A stretch of 64,000 bases of DNA from Streptococcus halichoeri (GTDB taxonomy: Bacteria > Bacillota > Bacilli > Lactobacillales > Streptococcaceae). Below are positions 8,467 through 18,279 of the stretch, one piece after another. The translations under genes and the position numbers were made by a program. Position 1 is the stretch's first letter. Every line of letters starts with the position of its first letter. The notes below the pieces were generated by a model. The model had not been told where the DNA came from. It saw only the letters and a program-made list of their open reading frames with translations, and made no database searches. The stretch is taken from assembly GCF_009870755.1 (NCBI RefSeq), contig NZ_WLZU01000003.1:34647-98646 (forward strand), written 5' to 3'.

Positions 8467-9246
8467 GTGAAAAGTCCAGAGCAGATTTTGGCTGCCACGG
8501 TGGTAGCTGGTCATCATAAGCTTGAAAAGCCTTTCTTAGCAAAGGCAATTTTAGGTTTTATTGGTGGGACCATGATTAGTTTAGGGTATCTCTTATATAT
8601 TCGCATTGCAGCCAGTGCGCTAGAGACCTTTGGCCCCTTTTCAAGTATTTTAGGTGCTTGTGGTTTCCCAATTGGCTTGATCATTATTCTCATGGCAGGG
8701 GGCGAACTTATCACTGGCAATATGATGGCTGTTTCTGCTGCCTTTTTTGCAAAAAAGGCCAAAGGTTGGGATTTGCTTAAAAATTGGTTAATGATTACGA
8801 TATGTAATGTGCTTGGCGCAATTTTTGTGGCTTATGTCTTTGGTCATTTTGTCGGCTTAACAGCTCATGGTATTTTCAAAGCAGAGGTCATTGAGGTTGC
8901 CCATACCAAAATTGCAGCGGGCCCCTTACAAGCATTTGTCTCGGGCATAGGTTGTAATTGGTTTGTTGGCTTATCCTTGTGGTTGAATTATGGTGCACAA
9001 GATGCTGCTGGCAAGGTTTTGGGAATCTGGTTTCCAGTAATGACATTTGTAGCTATTGGCTTTCAGCATAGCGTAGCAAATGCTTTTGTCATTCCGGCAG
9101 CCATCTTTGAGCATGGCGCTACTTGGTTTGCTTTTTTAGAAAATTTTGTCTGTGTTTATCTCGGGAATGTTGTTGGTGGGGCAGTCTTTGTTAGCCTTTT
9201 CTATTATTTAGCCTATAAACAATCGCTGGCGCTAAAAGCAGACTAA
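8467..9246 (+). CDS. Formate/nitrite transporter family channel
   Basis: A 259-residue FNT-family pentameric channel for formate, nitrite or related small anions; formate is the likely substrate in a mixed-acid fermenter with pyruvate formate-lyase. Typical FNT marks are GGTMISLGYLLYI, the AGGELITGNMM loop, GIGCNWFV (CNW) and FQHSVANAF. I choose GTG 8467 because AAAAGGGGA lies upstream and the sequence from VKSPEQI aligns with the family start. The ATG at 8401 lies in the preceding terminator and promoter region (TTGCTT 8401, TATACT 8423). A terminator follows. Confidence 0.88.
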   Translation: MKSPEQILAATVVAGHHKLEKPFLAKAILGFIGGTMISLGYLLYIRIAASALETFGPFSSILGACGFPIGLIIILMAGGELITGNMMAVSAAFFAKKAKGWDLLKNWLMITICNVLGAIFVAYVFGHFVGLTAHGIFKAEVIEVAHTKIAAGPLQAFVSGIGCNWFVGLSLWLNYGAQDAAGKVLGIWFPVMTFVAIGFQHSVANAFVIPAAIFEHGATWFAFLENFVCVYLGNVVGGAVFVSLFYYLAYKQSLALKAD

Positions 9247-9252
9247 AAATTA

Positions 9253-9286
9253 TGAGACTGGGTTAGTAAAACTCAGTCTTCTTTTT
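9253..9286 (+). terminator. FNT gene terminator
   Basis: GAGACTGGGTT and AACTCAGTCTTC arms (from 9254), loop AGTAA, then TTTTT. Confidence 0.8.
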
Positions 9287-9316
9287 GGGTTTTGTGATAA
9301 AATAGAAAGATAGTCT

Positions 9317-11404
9317 GTGAAGGAGGATAAACCCATTAAAACAAGTCATGTAACCGAGGCGCACGATGTTAAGAAACCTAATATCCTTCGTCGCATTTTA
9401 TTACTGTTTTTCATTATTGTTAGTCTATTTTCCATCTTGCTTGTCCGTTTAGCCTACATGCAGATAACTAATCATGCCTTTTACATGAAAAAATTACAGG
9501 CATCAACGGTTTATCGGGTGAAAAGTTCCAGACCGCGCGGCAAAATCTATGATAGCCAGGGGAAAATGCTAGTGTCAAATGCGGTTTTGGATGTGGTGTC
9601 CTTTACCCGCAGTCAAGATGCCACGGCAAAAACGATTAAGTCCTTGGCCAAGGACTTGTCGCAATATGTGCGTTACTCTGAGCAGCCTGTTTCTTTAAGA
9701 GCCCAAAAAGATTATTACCTTGCTGATCCAGAGACTTATCAAAAAGTTGTTAAGGCTTTGCCCCATTCTGACAAATATGACAAATTCGGCAATAAACACA
9801 CAGAAGCTACGATTTATAAACATGCACTGCATGCGATTCCTAAAAAGGCCCTCAACTATTCGACCGAAGAATTAAAAATAATTGCTGTCTTTAATCAGAT
9901 GAATCATGTGCCAACCTTTAATACTGTATCTTTAAAGACCAAGGCCCTAACAGAACAAGAAATTGCTTACTTAGTTGCTAATAAGGATAAATTACCAGGA
10001 ATTTCTGTCTCAAGTGATTGGAATCGTCGCATCACAGATAGTAGCCTAGCTTCTATTATTGGTAAGGTATCAAGCCAAGAAGCAGGCTTACCCCAGGAAG
10101 AGGCACAGGAATATTTAAAGCGAGGCTATTCTTTAAATGATCGTGTTGGCACCTCTTATCTGGAAAAAGCATATGAAAAAGAATTGCAAGGACAGCATGA
10201 AATCAGAGAAATTAAAACCAACAAGGAGAATAAGGTTGTTTCAGATAAGGTGATTGCCCAAGGACAAGCCGGACAAAACCTTAAATTAACCATTTCGACT
10301 GACTTCCAAAACGAGGCGGAAGCTATCGTTACGCAACGCTTTAACGAAGAACTCTCAAAAGGCATCGCTAGGTATTCAGATGGGGCTTATGCTGTGGCTC
10401 TCAATCCTAAAACAGGGGCAATTTTGGCTATGGTAGGTTTAGACCATAATCCAAGCACAGGAGCCCTACAAAAGAATGCTCTAGGAACTATTACCAATGT
10501 CTTTACACCTGGTTCTGTGGTCAAAGGAGCAACCCTTGCTGCTGGTTGGCAAACAAAAGCTATTAATGGCAATCAGGTGTTAACAGACCAGCCCATTCAG
10601 TTTGGTAATTCCAAGCCTATTAATTCATGGTTTACAGTTGGCCAGCAAAATATTACCGCAGTACAAGCGCTTGAATACTCATCCAATACCTATATGGTTC
10701 AGGTTGCCTTAAAAATGATGGGCCAAGAATACCATACAGGCATGGCATTGATGACGAAAGGGACGAAAGAAACCATGGATAAGCTGCGAGCCACCTATGC
10801 TGAATTTGGCTTAGGAACAGCAACAGGCATTGACTTACCAGGTGAGTCAAAAGGATATCTAACAAAAGATTACAGTGCTTCAAATGTGATTACAGAGGCC
10901 TTTGGCCAGTATGATAACTACACACCCATGCAATTAGCCCAATATGCTGCTACGGTCGCTAATGGAGGAAAACGGCTTGCGCCTCACCTAGTAGCAGCCT
11001 TCTACCAGAATGATGGAAGTGATAAGTTGGGTAAAAAAATCAAAGAGCAAGCCACGCACCTGCTCAATAAGGTTAACCTGCCCGCAGAAAATATGGCTCT
11101 CATTCAAGAAGGTTTTTATCAAGTGGTCAATAGCTCTAGCCCTTATGCAACAGGTAAGTATTTGGCAGGCGGACCGACAGTTATCAGTGCTAAAACAGGG
11201 ACAGCTGAAACTACTAGTAAGGATAACTTAGGGAACCCTATTGATACCTTTAACCTGAATGTGGTGGCTTACGGGCCAAGTGCGGATCCGCAAATAGCTG
11301 TAGCTATTATGTACCCCCATACGACAGATGCCTTGGCTAAGGCACATGAATTGATGGCTAAAGACATTATTAATCTTTATATGACCAAATATGCAAATAA
11401 ATAA
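9317..11404 (+). CDS. pbp2b: Penicillin-binding protein 2B, class B transpeptidase
   Basis: A 695-residue class B PBP that cross-links peptidoglycan, in cocci for peripheral elongation. One N-terminal transmembrane helix (about residues 25-47), a dimerisation domain, then the transpeptidase with SVVK (SxxK), SSN (SxN) and KTGTAE (KTG) motifs. The start is uncertain. GTG 9317 is the upstream in-frame option, but the best Shine-Dalgarno, AAGGAGG at 9320-9326, sits 8 nt before an in-frame ATT at 9335, raising the possibility of a rare ATT start. It is followed directly by recR. No mosaic penicillin-resistance pattern can be judged here. Confidence 0.93.
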   Translation: MKEDKPIKTSHVTEAHDVKKPNILRRILLLFFIIVSLFSILLVRLAYMQITNHAFYMKKLQASTVYRVKSSRPRGKIYDSQGKMLVSNAVLDVVSFTRSQDATAKTIKSLAKDLSQYVRYSEQPVSLRAQKDYYLADPETYQKVVKALPHSDKYDKFGNKHTEATIYKHALHAIPKKALNYSTEELKIIAVFNQMNHVPTFNTVSLKTKALTEQEIAYLVANKDKLPGISVSSDWNRRITDSSLASIIGKVSSQEAGLPQEEAQEYLKRGYSLNDRVGTSYLEKAYEKELQGQHEIREIKTNKENKVVSDKVIAQGQAGQNLKLTISTDFQNEAEAIVTQRFNEELSKGIARYSDGAYAVALNPKTGAILAMVGLDHNPSTGALQKNALGTITNVFTPGSVVKGATLAAGWQTKAINGNQVLTDQPIQFGNSKPINSWFTVGQQNITAVQALEYSSNTYMVQVALKMMGQEYHTGMALMTKGTKETMDKLRATYAEFGLGTATGIDLPGESKGYLTKDYSASNVITEAFGQYDNYTPMQLAQYAATVANGGKRLAPHLVAAFYQNDGSDKLGKKIKEQATHLLNKVNLPAENMALIQEGFYQVVNSSSPYATGKYLAGGPTVISAKTGTAETTSKDNLGNPIDTFNLNVVAYGPSADPQIAVAIMYPHTTDALAKAHELMAKDIINLYMTKYANK

Positions 11405-11416
11405 AGGAGGGTGCTT

Positions 11417-12013
11417 GTGCTTTACCCAACACCAATTGCAAAATTAATCGAAAGCTATGCAAAATTACCCGGCATTGGTATTAAAACGGCAACTCGTTTG
11501 GCCTTCTATACGATTGGTATGAGTGATGAGGATGTCAATGATTTTGCCAAAAATCTTTTGGCTGCAAAACGCGAACTGACTTATTGCTCAGTTTGTGGAA
11601 ATCTAACCGATGACGATCCCTGTGCGATCTGTCAAGATCCCAGCCGAGATAAATCCTTGATTTTAGTGGTTGAAGACTCCAAGGACGTCAGTGCTATGGA
11701 AAAGATTCAGGAATATCATGGCCTCTATCATGTTTTGCAAGGCCTCATCTCACCCATGAACGGTGTTGGACCTGATGATATTAACCTTAAGTCCTTGATT
11801 ACCCGCCTCATGGATAACCAAGTAGAAGAAGTCATTGTCGCCACCAATGCAACGGCAGATGGTGAAGCCACCTCTATGTATATTTCCCGCGTATTAAAGC
11901 CAGCTGGTATTAAAGTTACCCGCTTAGCTCGTGGCTTAGCCGTTGGCTCTGATATTGAGTATGCTGATGAGGTCACGCTCTTACGAGCCATTGAAAACCG
12001 AACAGAATTATAG
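11417..12013 (+). CDS. recR: Recombination mediator protein RecR
   Basis: RecR works with RecF/RecO to load RecA on gapped DNA. The start is GTG 11417, six nt after AAAGGAGG (11403-11410); the GTG at 11411 abuts that site. This gives the standard 198 residues beginning [11 protein letters not shown]. Features: helix-hairpin-helix ([15 protein letters not shown]), a Cys4 zinc finger (CSVC...CAIC), a Toprim domain (LVVEDSKD...[14 protein letters not shown]) and the Walker-like C terminus. It lies 12 nt after pbp2b, in the same operon, as in other streptococci. Confidence 0.97.
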   Translation: MLYPTPIAKLIESYAKLPGIGIKTATRLAFYTIGMSDEDVNDFAKNLLAAKRELTYCSVCGNLTDDDPCAICQDPSRDKSLILVVEDSKDVSAMEKIQEYHGLYHVLQGLISPMNGVGPDDINLKSLITRLMDNQVEEVIVATNATADGEATSMYISRVLKPAGIKVTRLARGLAVGSDIEYADEVTLLRAIENRTEL

Positions 12014-12140
12014 TATACGACAAAAAGCGCAAAAATATTTTACAGTGATGCTAGCTACTAAAAGAGAGTGCTCATCGGTAATTAACAAAAGGCCAGGTTA
12101 GCACTGATTATGAGCGGCAGCGCCTTAGTTGGTATTGACT

Positions 12141-12169
12141 TTGAAATGCCCTGCAATTTTTGTTATAAT
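12141..12169 (+). promoter_or_regulatory. ddl promoter
   Basis: TTGAAA 12141-12146, 17-nt spacer, TATAAT 12164-12169 with an extended TG at -15. The 130 nt between recR and this promoter contain no gene or clear terminator. Confidence 0.65.
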
Positions 12170-12203
12170 GAGTTGACTTTGATACAGAAATGGGAAGAAG
12201 ACA

Positions 12204-13250
12204 ATGGGAAAAGAAACAATCATTTTATTGTATGGCGGACGTTCTGCTGAACGGGAGGTTTCGGTCTTATCAGCGCAAAGCATTATGCGGGCTATTGATT
12301 ATGATAAGTATGTTGTGCAGACCTATTTTATTTCGCAAGCAGGTGATTTTTACAAGACACAAACCTTTTCTCAAACGCCTGATTCGACCGAGCAGTTAAT
12401 GACAAATGCTAGTATTGACGAGGCTTTTGCTATTAAACCAAGTGATATTTATGACAAAAATGCAGTTGTCTTTCCCATCTTACATGGGCCAATGGGAGAA
12501 GATGGTTCCATCCAGGGTTTTCTTGAAATTCTCAAAATGCCCTATGTGGGCACAAATATCTTAACCTCAAGTGTTGCTATGGACAAAATCACGACTAAGC
12601 GCGTGCTAGCATCAGTTGGCGTACCACAAGTTGCCTATACTGTCTATATTGAAGGGCAGCCCCTAGAGGCAAGCATCCAAGAAACGATGGCCACATTGGA
12701 TTTTCCTGTATTTGTCAAACCAGCTAATATGGGTTCTTCCGTTGGCATTTCCAAAGCTGAGAACAAAGATGAGCTAGTGGCAGCAATACAAGTGGCCTTA
12801 ACATATGATAGCCGTATTTTAATTGAACAAGGCCTTGATGCCCGCGAAGTAGAAGTTGGTTTACTGGGAAATAGTGACATCCAAACGACCCTACCAGGCG
12901 AGATTGTTAAAGACGTAGCCTTTTATGATTATCAGGCCAAATACATTGACAATCAGATTACCATGGCAATTCCAGCCCAGCTACCAGCTGATAGTGCTGA
13001 ACAAATGCGGCACTACGCCCGCCTGGCCTTTCAAGCCCTGGGCGGCTGTGGCCTTGCTCGGTGTGATTTTTTCTTAACCACAGATGGTCAGATCTATCTC
13101 AATGAGTTAAATACCATGCCTGGCTTTACCCAGTGGTCCATGTATCCCTTGCTATGGGAACATATGGGTCTTAGTTACAGTGACTTGATTAGCCAATTAG
13201 TCGCGCTAGCTAAGGAAATGTTTGCTGGTCGTGAGAGCCATTTAATTTAA
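12204..13250 (+). CDS. ddl: D-alanine--D-alanine ligase
   Basis: Makes the D-Ala-D-Ala dipeptide for the peptidoglycan stem peptide using ATP. The 348-residue ATP-grasp protein begins with the ddl signature [13 protein letters not shown] (residues 8-20), has [12 protein letters not shown], the ATP-binding [15 protein letters not shown] and the metal-binding LNELNTMPG(F)T loop. Tyr versus Phe specificity residues look like a normal vancomycin-sensitive D-Ala ligase, which is inference. Together with murF 900 bp downstream, interrupted by folT on the other strand, it covers two successive steps: murF uses the dipeptide made here. Confidence 0.96.
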   Translation: MGKETIILLYGGRSAEREVSVLSAQSIMRAIDYDKYVVQTYFISQAGDFYKTQTFSQTPDSTEQLMTNASIDEAFAIKPSDIYDKNAVVFPILHGPMGEDGSIQGFLEILKMPYVGTNILTSSVAMDKITTKRVLASVGVPQVAYTVYIEGQPLEASIQETMATLDFPVFVKPANMGSSVGISKAENKDELVAAIQVALTYDSRILIEQGLDAREVEVGLLGNSDIQTTLPGEIVKDVAFYDYQAKYIDNQITMAIPAQLPADSAEQMRHYARLAFQALGGCGLARCDFFLTTDGQIYLNELNTMPGFTQWSMYPLLWEHMGLSYSDLISQLVALAKEMFAGRESHLI

Positions 13251-13290
13251 AAAAGAAAAATAGAGTGGGATGTCACTCTATTTTTTAGTT
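13251..13290. terminator. Bidirectional terminator between ddl and folT
   Basis: TAGAGTG (13261-13267) and CACTCTA (13274-13280) with A-rich and T-rich flanks. It can end the plus-strand ddl and the minus-strand folT transcripts. Confidence 0.88.
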
Positions 13291-13845
13291 GAGATCAGAT
13301 AGTTTTTTCACTTCGGGAATATTTTGCAGAGCTGGCACGACGAGCATAGTGACAAGCACACGAATCGGGATTTCAAAGATTTTTAGCCACCGACCTGCTG
13401 CAAATTGAGCCCAAAAGGGCACATGATAGTAAATCTGGATTAATAAGGGCGTAAAAATAAAGGTCCCAATCAGCATGATTAAAATGGTTGCCACTGAAAC
13501 ATAGAGCCAGTCTTTTTTACGATTGATAGATAAGGGTTTATGATAGAAAAACCAGCCATAGAAAAATCCTTGTGTGGCTTCCATCAATGTCCACCAGATG
13601 ATAAAATTGCTTGAACCGCTGGTGAGATTGTCAACCACATCAATGAGGGCAAAACTTAAGAAAGCCCAAAGTGGCCCAGCAATCATCCCAATAACGATAT
13701 TAACAATAAAAACAAATGAGACCACTAACTGTTGGGGAATAATGGGAATGGAAAATTTTCCCACTACAATGGCCAAAGCTACTAGCATAGCAAGCGTGAC
13801 GAGACGTTGCACAGTCATGGTCGGTAATTTCATAAAATGTGTCAT
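13285..13845 (-). CDS. folT: Folate ECF transporter S component
   Basis: A 186-residue, six-helix membrane protein that binds folate and uses the common ECF energising module for uptake. The start has AAAAAGGAG just upstream on the minus strand. Hydrophobic helices alternate with short loops, and the FolT-type segment IWWTLMEATQGFFYGWFF is visible. The assignment is strengthened by a tetrahydrofolate riboswitch in its leader, the class known upstream of folT in Firmicutes. It is expressed alone, convergent with ddl, and should be shut down when reduced folates are plentiful. Confidence 0.9.
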   Translation of the reverse strand: MTHFMKLPTMTVQRLVTLAMLVALAIVVGKFSIPIIPQQLVVSFVFIVNIVIGMIAGPLWAFLSFALIDVVDNLTSGSSNFIIWWTLMEATQGFFYGWFFYHKPLSINRKKDWLYVSVATILIMLIGTFIFTPLLIQIYYHVPFWAQFAAGRWLKIFEIPIRVLVTMLVVPALQNIPEVKKLSDLN

Positions 13846-13880
13846 AGTTACTCCTTTTTAATTAGTGGAGCTGTTAATCG

Positions 13881-13974
13881 GTAACAGCGGATGCAGTGAT
13901 TTATCGCACCTAAAGTTTCGTTGCATGACGACATCCCATTCATGCACACTTAACGCAAATCACTTACTCTGTTG
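13881..13974 (-). ncRNA. Tetrahydrofolate (THF) riboswitch
   Basis: Read on the minus strand, the leader contains GTGATTTGCGTTAAG, then ATGAATGGGATGTCGTCA, then CAACGAAAC and ATAAATCACTGCATCCGCT, which is the conserved THF riboswitch sequence known from S. mutans folT. P1 closes by AACAG (minus, at 13969-13973) with CTGTT (13883-13887); GTGATTT and AAATCAC form P2. Downstream, CTGTTACCGATTAACAG can form an alternative hairpin and CTCC at about 13867-13870 could mask the GGAG ribosome site, so control is probably translational. That mechanism is inference. Confidence 0.93.
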
Positions 13975-13997
13975 GAGTTAGTTTTAAACTAAACTCC
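13974..13997 (-). promoter_or_regulatory. Perfect inverted repeat in the folT leader
   Basis: GGAGTTAGTTT and AAACTAAACTCC arms form a stem immediately 5' of the riboswitch and just after a TTACAAT -10 (minus strand, near 14005-14010). Its GGAGTT arm touches the riboswitch P1 base. The role is unknown; 5'-end stabilisation is possible. Confidence 0.5.
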
Positions 13998-14106
13998 ACT
14001 GTTTATTGTAACATAAATTTCACCATTGAAAAGAAGGAGTTGAAATGGGGAAAATGTGTTATAATGAAGAAGAATCACTACAGATAGCGTTGAAAAAGGA
14101 TAGTAT

Positions 14107-15468
14107 ATGAAATTAACATTACATGAAATAGCACGTGTGGTGGAGGCCCAAAATTCAGTTTCCGAATTTGATGACGTTCCGCTGAAAAACATTGAATTTG
14201 ATAGTCGTAAGATTACACCAGGAGATTTCTTTCTCCCTTTAAAAGGGCAGCGTGATGGACATGATTTCATTGCCCAAGCTTTTGAAAAAGGCGCTGTTGC
14301 GACTTTTTCAGAAAAACCAGTGCCAGGTCATACCTATATTTTAGTAGAGGATTGCCTAAAGGCCTTCCAACAGTTAGCCAGCTACTACCTTGAGCGAAAA
14401 CGAGTGGATGTGATAGCCGTAACCGGCTCAAATGGTAAAACAAGCACCAAGGATATGATTGCATCCATCTTAGCAACGACCTATAAAACCTACCAAACCC
14501 AAGGAAATTATAATAATGAAATCGGCTTGCCTTATACTATCATGCACATGCCAGCAGAGACAGAAAAGATTGTTCTTGAGATGGGGCAAGACCGTATGGG
14601 TGATATTCATCTTTTATCTGAGATTGCTAAACCTCATATTGCCGTTGTAACCTTGATTGGCGAAGCACATCTGGAATTTTTTGGCAGCCGCGAAAGGATT
14701 GCCCAAGGTAAAATGCAAATTACAGATGGGATGGATTCTCATGGGATCTTGATTGCTCCAGAAGACCCAATCATTGATCCTTATTTGCCTGAAAACCAGA
14801 TGGTCATCCGTTTTGGTGCTGGCCAGGAAATCTTTGTTGAAACAATTCAAGAAGCAAAAGACTCCTTGATTTTTAAGACAAACATTTTGCCACGGCCTGT
14901 TCATTTGCCATTGACTGGGAAATACAATGCTACTAATGCAATGGTTGCAAGCTATGTTGGTAAGCTTTTAGCAGTTGCTGATGAAGACATTATTGACGCT
15001 TTAGAACACATCCAACTGACCAAGAATCGTACGGAATGGAAGTACACTTCAAATGGCGTTTCCATCTTATCTGATATTTACAATGCTAACCCCACTGCGA
15101 TGCGACTTATCTTAGAAACCTTCACAAAGATTGAACCAGCAGGTCAGGGGCGTAAGATTGCTTTATTAGCTGATATGAAAGAGCTGGGCTCTGACTCAAT
15201 AGCGATGCATTCTCAACTCATTACCAGTCTTGAGCCTGAGCATTTGGACTACCTAATTTGTTATGGCTCTGATATTTCTGAGCTAGCTCAGTTGGCAAGC
15301 CAACTGTTCCCTCTTGGTCATGTTTATTATTTTAAAAAGACAGCAGAGGAGGACCAATTTAGAGAAATGATGGCTTGTTTAGAACACTTGCTCCAAGCAG
15401 ATGATCATCTTTTATTAAAAGGTAGCCATTCTATGCAGTTAGAGCGCATTTTAGAACAATTACTATAA
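14107..15468 (+). CDS. murF: UDP-MurNAc-tripeptide--D-Ala-D-Ala ligase
   Basis: Adds the D-Ala-D-Ala dipeptide to UDP-MurNAc-tripeptide, the last cytoplasmic step of peptidoglycan precursor synthesis. The 453-residue Mur ligase has an N-terminal UDP-binding domain, the ATP loop AVTGSNGKTSTKDM (about residues 108-121), the YNNEIGLP segment typical of MurF and a C-terminal domain with DIYNANPTAM. The promoter is an extended -10 TGTTATAAT at 14057-14065. The gene is separated from ddl only by the opposite-strand folT unit. Confidence 0.96.
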   Translation: MKLTLHEIARVVEAQNSVSEFDDVPLKNIEFDSRKITPGDFFLPLKGQRDGHDFIAQAFEKGAVATFSEKPVPGHTYILVEDCLKAFQQLASYYLERKRVDVIAVTGSNGKTSTKDMIASILATTYKTYQTQGNYNNEIGLPYTIMHMPAETEKIVLEMGQDRMGDIHLLSEIAKPHIAVVTLIGEAHLEFFGSRERIAQGKMQITDGMDSHGILIAPEDPIIDPYLPENQMVIRFGAGQEIFVETIQEAKDSLIFKTNILPRPVHLPLTGKYNATNAMVASYVGKLLAVADEDIIDALEHIQLTKNRTEWKYTSNGVSILSDIYNANPTAMRLILETFTKIEPAGQGRKIALLADMKELGSDSIAMHSQLITSLEPEHLDYLICYGSDISELAQLASQLFPLGHVYYFKKTAEEDQFREMMACLEHLLQADDHLLLKGSHSMQLERILEQLL

Positions 15469-15565
15469 CTGAGTGAAAATTCATACATTTTCTTTTGGAA
15501 TTATTTTTTGCATCTTGTCCTCTCATTGGGGTTAGGGTATAATGAAAAAACGAGAAAGGAATGCT

Positions 15566-16258
15566 ATGGATTTTTTTAATATTGCCCCGGGAAGTTTTCC
15601 ACAGCCATCAGTAGCGTTCTACATTAGTACGCTTTTGATGGCCCCTTTATTGATTTTAATGACTTGGCGTTACCATCATAATCGCTATTATCGAGCTTGT
15701 TTTTTAATCTTACAATTTTCACAATTGCTCGCCCTTTATGGTTGGTTTGCTCTCAAGGGCTTTCCCTTAAGTGAAGCTCTCCCCCTTTATCATTGTCGTA
15801 TTGGGATGCTGGCTATTTTTTTCTTTCCTGATAAAAGCCGCCTCAAACAGCTGTTTATGCTGTTAGGAGTGGCAGGCTCATTGCTTGCCTTGTGTTGTCC
15901 AGATTTTTATCCTTATCCCTTATTCCATGTTTCCAATGTAGCTTTTTATCTGGGACATTATATGCTTTTAGTGAATGCGATGATTTATCTCTTTCAGTAT
16001 TATCAGCCAGCTAAAACCAGTCTGCACTACTGTCTGACGCGTTTAGCTGTGATTAATGCTTTGATTGTAGCGGTCAATACTGTGACAGGTGGTAACTATG
16101 GCTTTTTAGCTGACCCACCAATCATCCATACCCACTTTGTCCCTGTCAATTTCCTTTTGGTAACAGGAGTTCTTGTCTTAATTGCAAAGCTGGTTGAATT
16201 GATTTGGCTTAAGCTCATTTACCTATCACAAGATAAAACACTTCTATTGAGTAAGTAG
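15566..16258 (+). CDS. YwaF/TIGR02206 family integral membrane protein
   Basis: A 230-residue polytopic membrane protein with about seven predicted helices. The LPLYHCRIGM segment, paired with GNYGFLADPPIIHTHFVP, marks the TIGR02206/YwaF family, related to TMEM164-like proteins; the function in bacteria is not known. Start ATG 15566 follows GAAAGGA (15552-15558). The ATG at 15542 is rejected because it overlaps the promoter's TATAAT (15538-15543). It is monocistronic. The conserved His, Asn and Cys within the membrane hint at an enzyme, which is inference. Confidence 0.82.
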   Translation: MDFFNIAPGSFPQPSVAFYISTLLMAPLLILMTWRYHHNRYYRACFLILQFSQLLALYGWFALKGFPLSEALPLYHCRIGMLAIFFFPDKSRLKQLFMLLGVAGSLLALCCPDFYPYPLFHVSNVAFYLGHYMLLVNAMIYLFQYYQPAKTSLHYCLTRLAVINALIVAVNTVTGGNYGFLADPPIIHTHFVPVNFLLVTGVLVLIAKLVELIWLKLIYLSQDKTLLLSK

Positions 16259-16265
16259 GCCTATA

Positions 16266-16600
16266 TTGCGAAAGCCTTTAAAATTAGCTATAATAAAAAA
16301 GCTGGAAAGTTACTTTCAAGCTCTTATGAGAATCAAGACCTACTTAGGCTTAGGGCATCTATCGCTTTGATTCTCTAGTGAGCACAACAAAAGGATAGGT
16401 TAGAAAAAATCAATAAGGTACCATCTGATACTAATCTCTTATAAACCAAGCTAGTAATCGGCTGATCTTTGATGAATACTGGTCTAGAGATGGGAAAAAA
16501 GCTGCTTGTCTACCTTGTTTTAAGCCAACCTTTAAATAAGGAAGTGAGTGAAAGTCGCTTTAACGCAAACCGACTTTTGACCCACTCCCTTTTATGTTTT
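16266..16600 (+). ncRNA. Candidate structured RNA between ywaF-like gene and prfC
   Basis: Promoter-like TTGCGA (16266-16271), 17-nt spacer, TATAAT (16289-16294), predicting a start near 16301. The transcript would open with the hairpin AGCTGGAAAG-TTA-CTTTCAAGCT, then a larger stem from GAGAATCAA (about 16328) to TTTGATTCTC (about 16368-16377), and end at a long imperfect hairpin with TTTT at 16539-16595. No ORF is supported. It may be an sRNA or a long prfC leader. I recognise no known RNA family. Confidence 0.35.
16537..16596 (+). terminator. Long imperfect hairpin terminator upstream of prfC
   Basis: AAGGAAGTGAGTGAAAGTCG pairs imperfectly with CGACTTTTGACCCACTCCCTT, followed by TTTA. Confidence 0.6.
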
Positions 16601-16676
16601 TGAGGAGAAAATAGTCCAATGTAACTAGAATGATTCGTTCAACATGCTATTAAGTCACACTAATGAAGGAAAGATT

Positions 16677-18221
16677 ATGACATTACAAGAAGAAATTCAA
16701 AAGCGGCGAACATTTGCCATCATCAGTCACCCGGACGCGGGGAAGACAACCATTACCGAACAATTGCTTTATTTTGGAGGCGAGATTCGTGAAGCCGGTA
16801 CGGTTAAAGGGAAAAAAACTGGAACTTTCGCCAAATCAGATTGGATGGATATTGAAAAGCAACGGGGTATCTCAGTGACCTCCTCTGTGATGCAGTTTGA
16901 TTATGCTGGTAAGCGTGTGAATATTTTAGATACGCCAGGCCATGAGGACTTCTCAGAAGATACCTATCGAACTTTGATGGCTGTTGACGCTGCTGTCATG
17001 GTGGTGGATTCAGCCAAGGGGATTGAAGCTCAAACCAAGAAACTTTTCGAGGTGGTTAAGCATCGCAATATCCCAGTATTTACCTTTATTAATAAGTTAG
17101 ACCGCGATGGCCGAGAACCGCTGGAACTCTTGCAAGAATTAGAAGACATTTTAGGCATTGCGGCCTATCCGATGAACTGGCCCATTGGGATGGGAAGAGC
17201 CTTTGAGGGCTTATACGATTTACATAATCAACGATTAGAACTCTATAAAGGGAAAGAGCGTTTTGCTTCCTTGGAAGCCGGTGCGCGTTTATTTGCCAGT
17301 AACCCTTTTTACAATCAAACCCTTGAAGATATTGAACTCTTAGAAGAAGCAGGCAATCATTTTTCAGCCCAAGCCGTTACCAAAGGCCAGCTCACACCAG
17401 TTTTCTTTGGCTCAGCTTTAACTAATTTTGGTGTGCAAACCTTTTTAGATACCTTCTTAGAATTTGCACCTGAGCCCCATGGTCATCAGACAAGTGATGG
17501 TCAGCTGATTGATCCTTTTGCAAAAGATTTTTCAGGCTTTGTCTTTAAGATTCAGGCTAACATGGATCCACGTCACAGGGACCGGATTGCTTTTGTGCGG
17601 ATTGTTTCGGGCGAATTTCAAAAAGGCATGGCTGTTAACTTGACCCGAACTGGCAAGGGAGCGAAGTTATCCAATGTTACACAATTTATGGCCGAGGCGC
17701 GCGAAAATGTGCAAAATGCGGTGGCCGGAGATATTATTGGGGTTTATGATACGGGAACTTATCAAGTTGGTGATACTTTAACCGTCGGTAAGCACAAATT
17801 TGAGTTTGAACCACTACCGACCTTTACGCCGGAATTGTTTATGAAGGTTTCTCCTAAAAATGTCATGAAGCAAAAGTCCTTCCATAAAGGGATGGAACAG
17901 CTAGTGCAAGAAGGAGCTGTGCAGCTTTATAAGAATTACCAGACGGGTGAGTACATGTTGGGTGCTGTTGGACAACTCCAATTTGAAGTGTTTAAACACC
18001 GCATGGAAGGCGAATACAATGCCGAAGTGGTGATGACACCGATGGGGAAAAAGACAGTCCGTTGGATTAAAGAAGAAGATCTTGATCAGCGGATGTCTTC
18101 AAGTCGTAATATCCTAGCCATCGATCGCTTTGAGCAACCCGTTTTCCTTTTTGAAAATGATTTTGCCTTACGTTGGTTTGCAGATAAGTATCCAGATGTC
18201 ACTCTGGAAGCTAAAATGTAA
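16677..18221 (+). CDS. prfC: Peptide chain release factor 3
   Basis: RF3 is a translational GTPase that recycles RF1/RF2 from the ribosome. Start ATG 16677 ([11 protein letters not shown]) has GAAGGAAAG upstream and gives the standard 514 residues; the 11-codon extension lacks a ribosome site. G-domain motifs: SHPDAGKTT (P loop), DTPGHEDFS (G3), NKLD (G4); domains II and III follow, with the RF3-typical ending [11 protein letters not shown]. It is transcribed alone and followed by a strong terminator. Confidence 0.97.
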   Translation: MTLQEEIQKRRTFAIISHPDAGKTTITEQLLYFGGEIREAGTVKGKKTGTFAKSDWMDIEKQRGISVTSSVMQFDYAGKRVNILDTPGHEDFSEDTYRTLMAVDAAVMVVDSAKGIEAQTKKLFEVVKHRNIPVFTFINKLDRDGREPLELLQELEDILGIAAYPMNWPIGMGRAFEGLYDLHNQRLELYKGKERFASLEAGARLFASNPFYNQTLEDIELLEEAGNHFSAQAVTKGQLTPVFFGSALTNFGVQTFLDTFLEFAPEPHGHQTSDGQLIDPFAKDFSGFVFKIQANMDPRHRDRIAFVRIVSGEFQKGMAVNLTRTGKGAKLSNVTQFMAEARENVQNAVAGDIIGVYDTGTYQVGDTLTVGKHKFEFEPLPTFTPELFMKVSPKNVMKQKSFHKGMEQLVQEGAVQLYKNYQTGEYMLGAVGQLQFEVFKHRMEGEYNAEVVMTPMGKKTVRWIKEEDLDQRMSSSRNILAIDRFEQPVFLFENDFALRWFADKYPDVTLEAKM

Positions 18222-18279
18222 GAACCTGTCTCATGTGGACAGCAAAACATTTGTTTTACATAAGATAATAGGTTAATGC

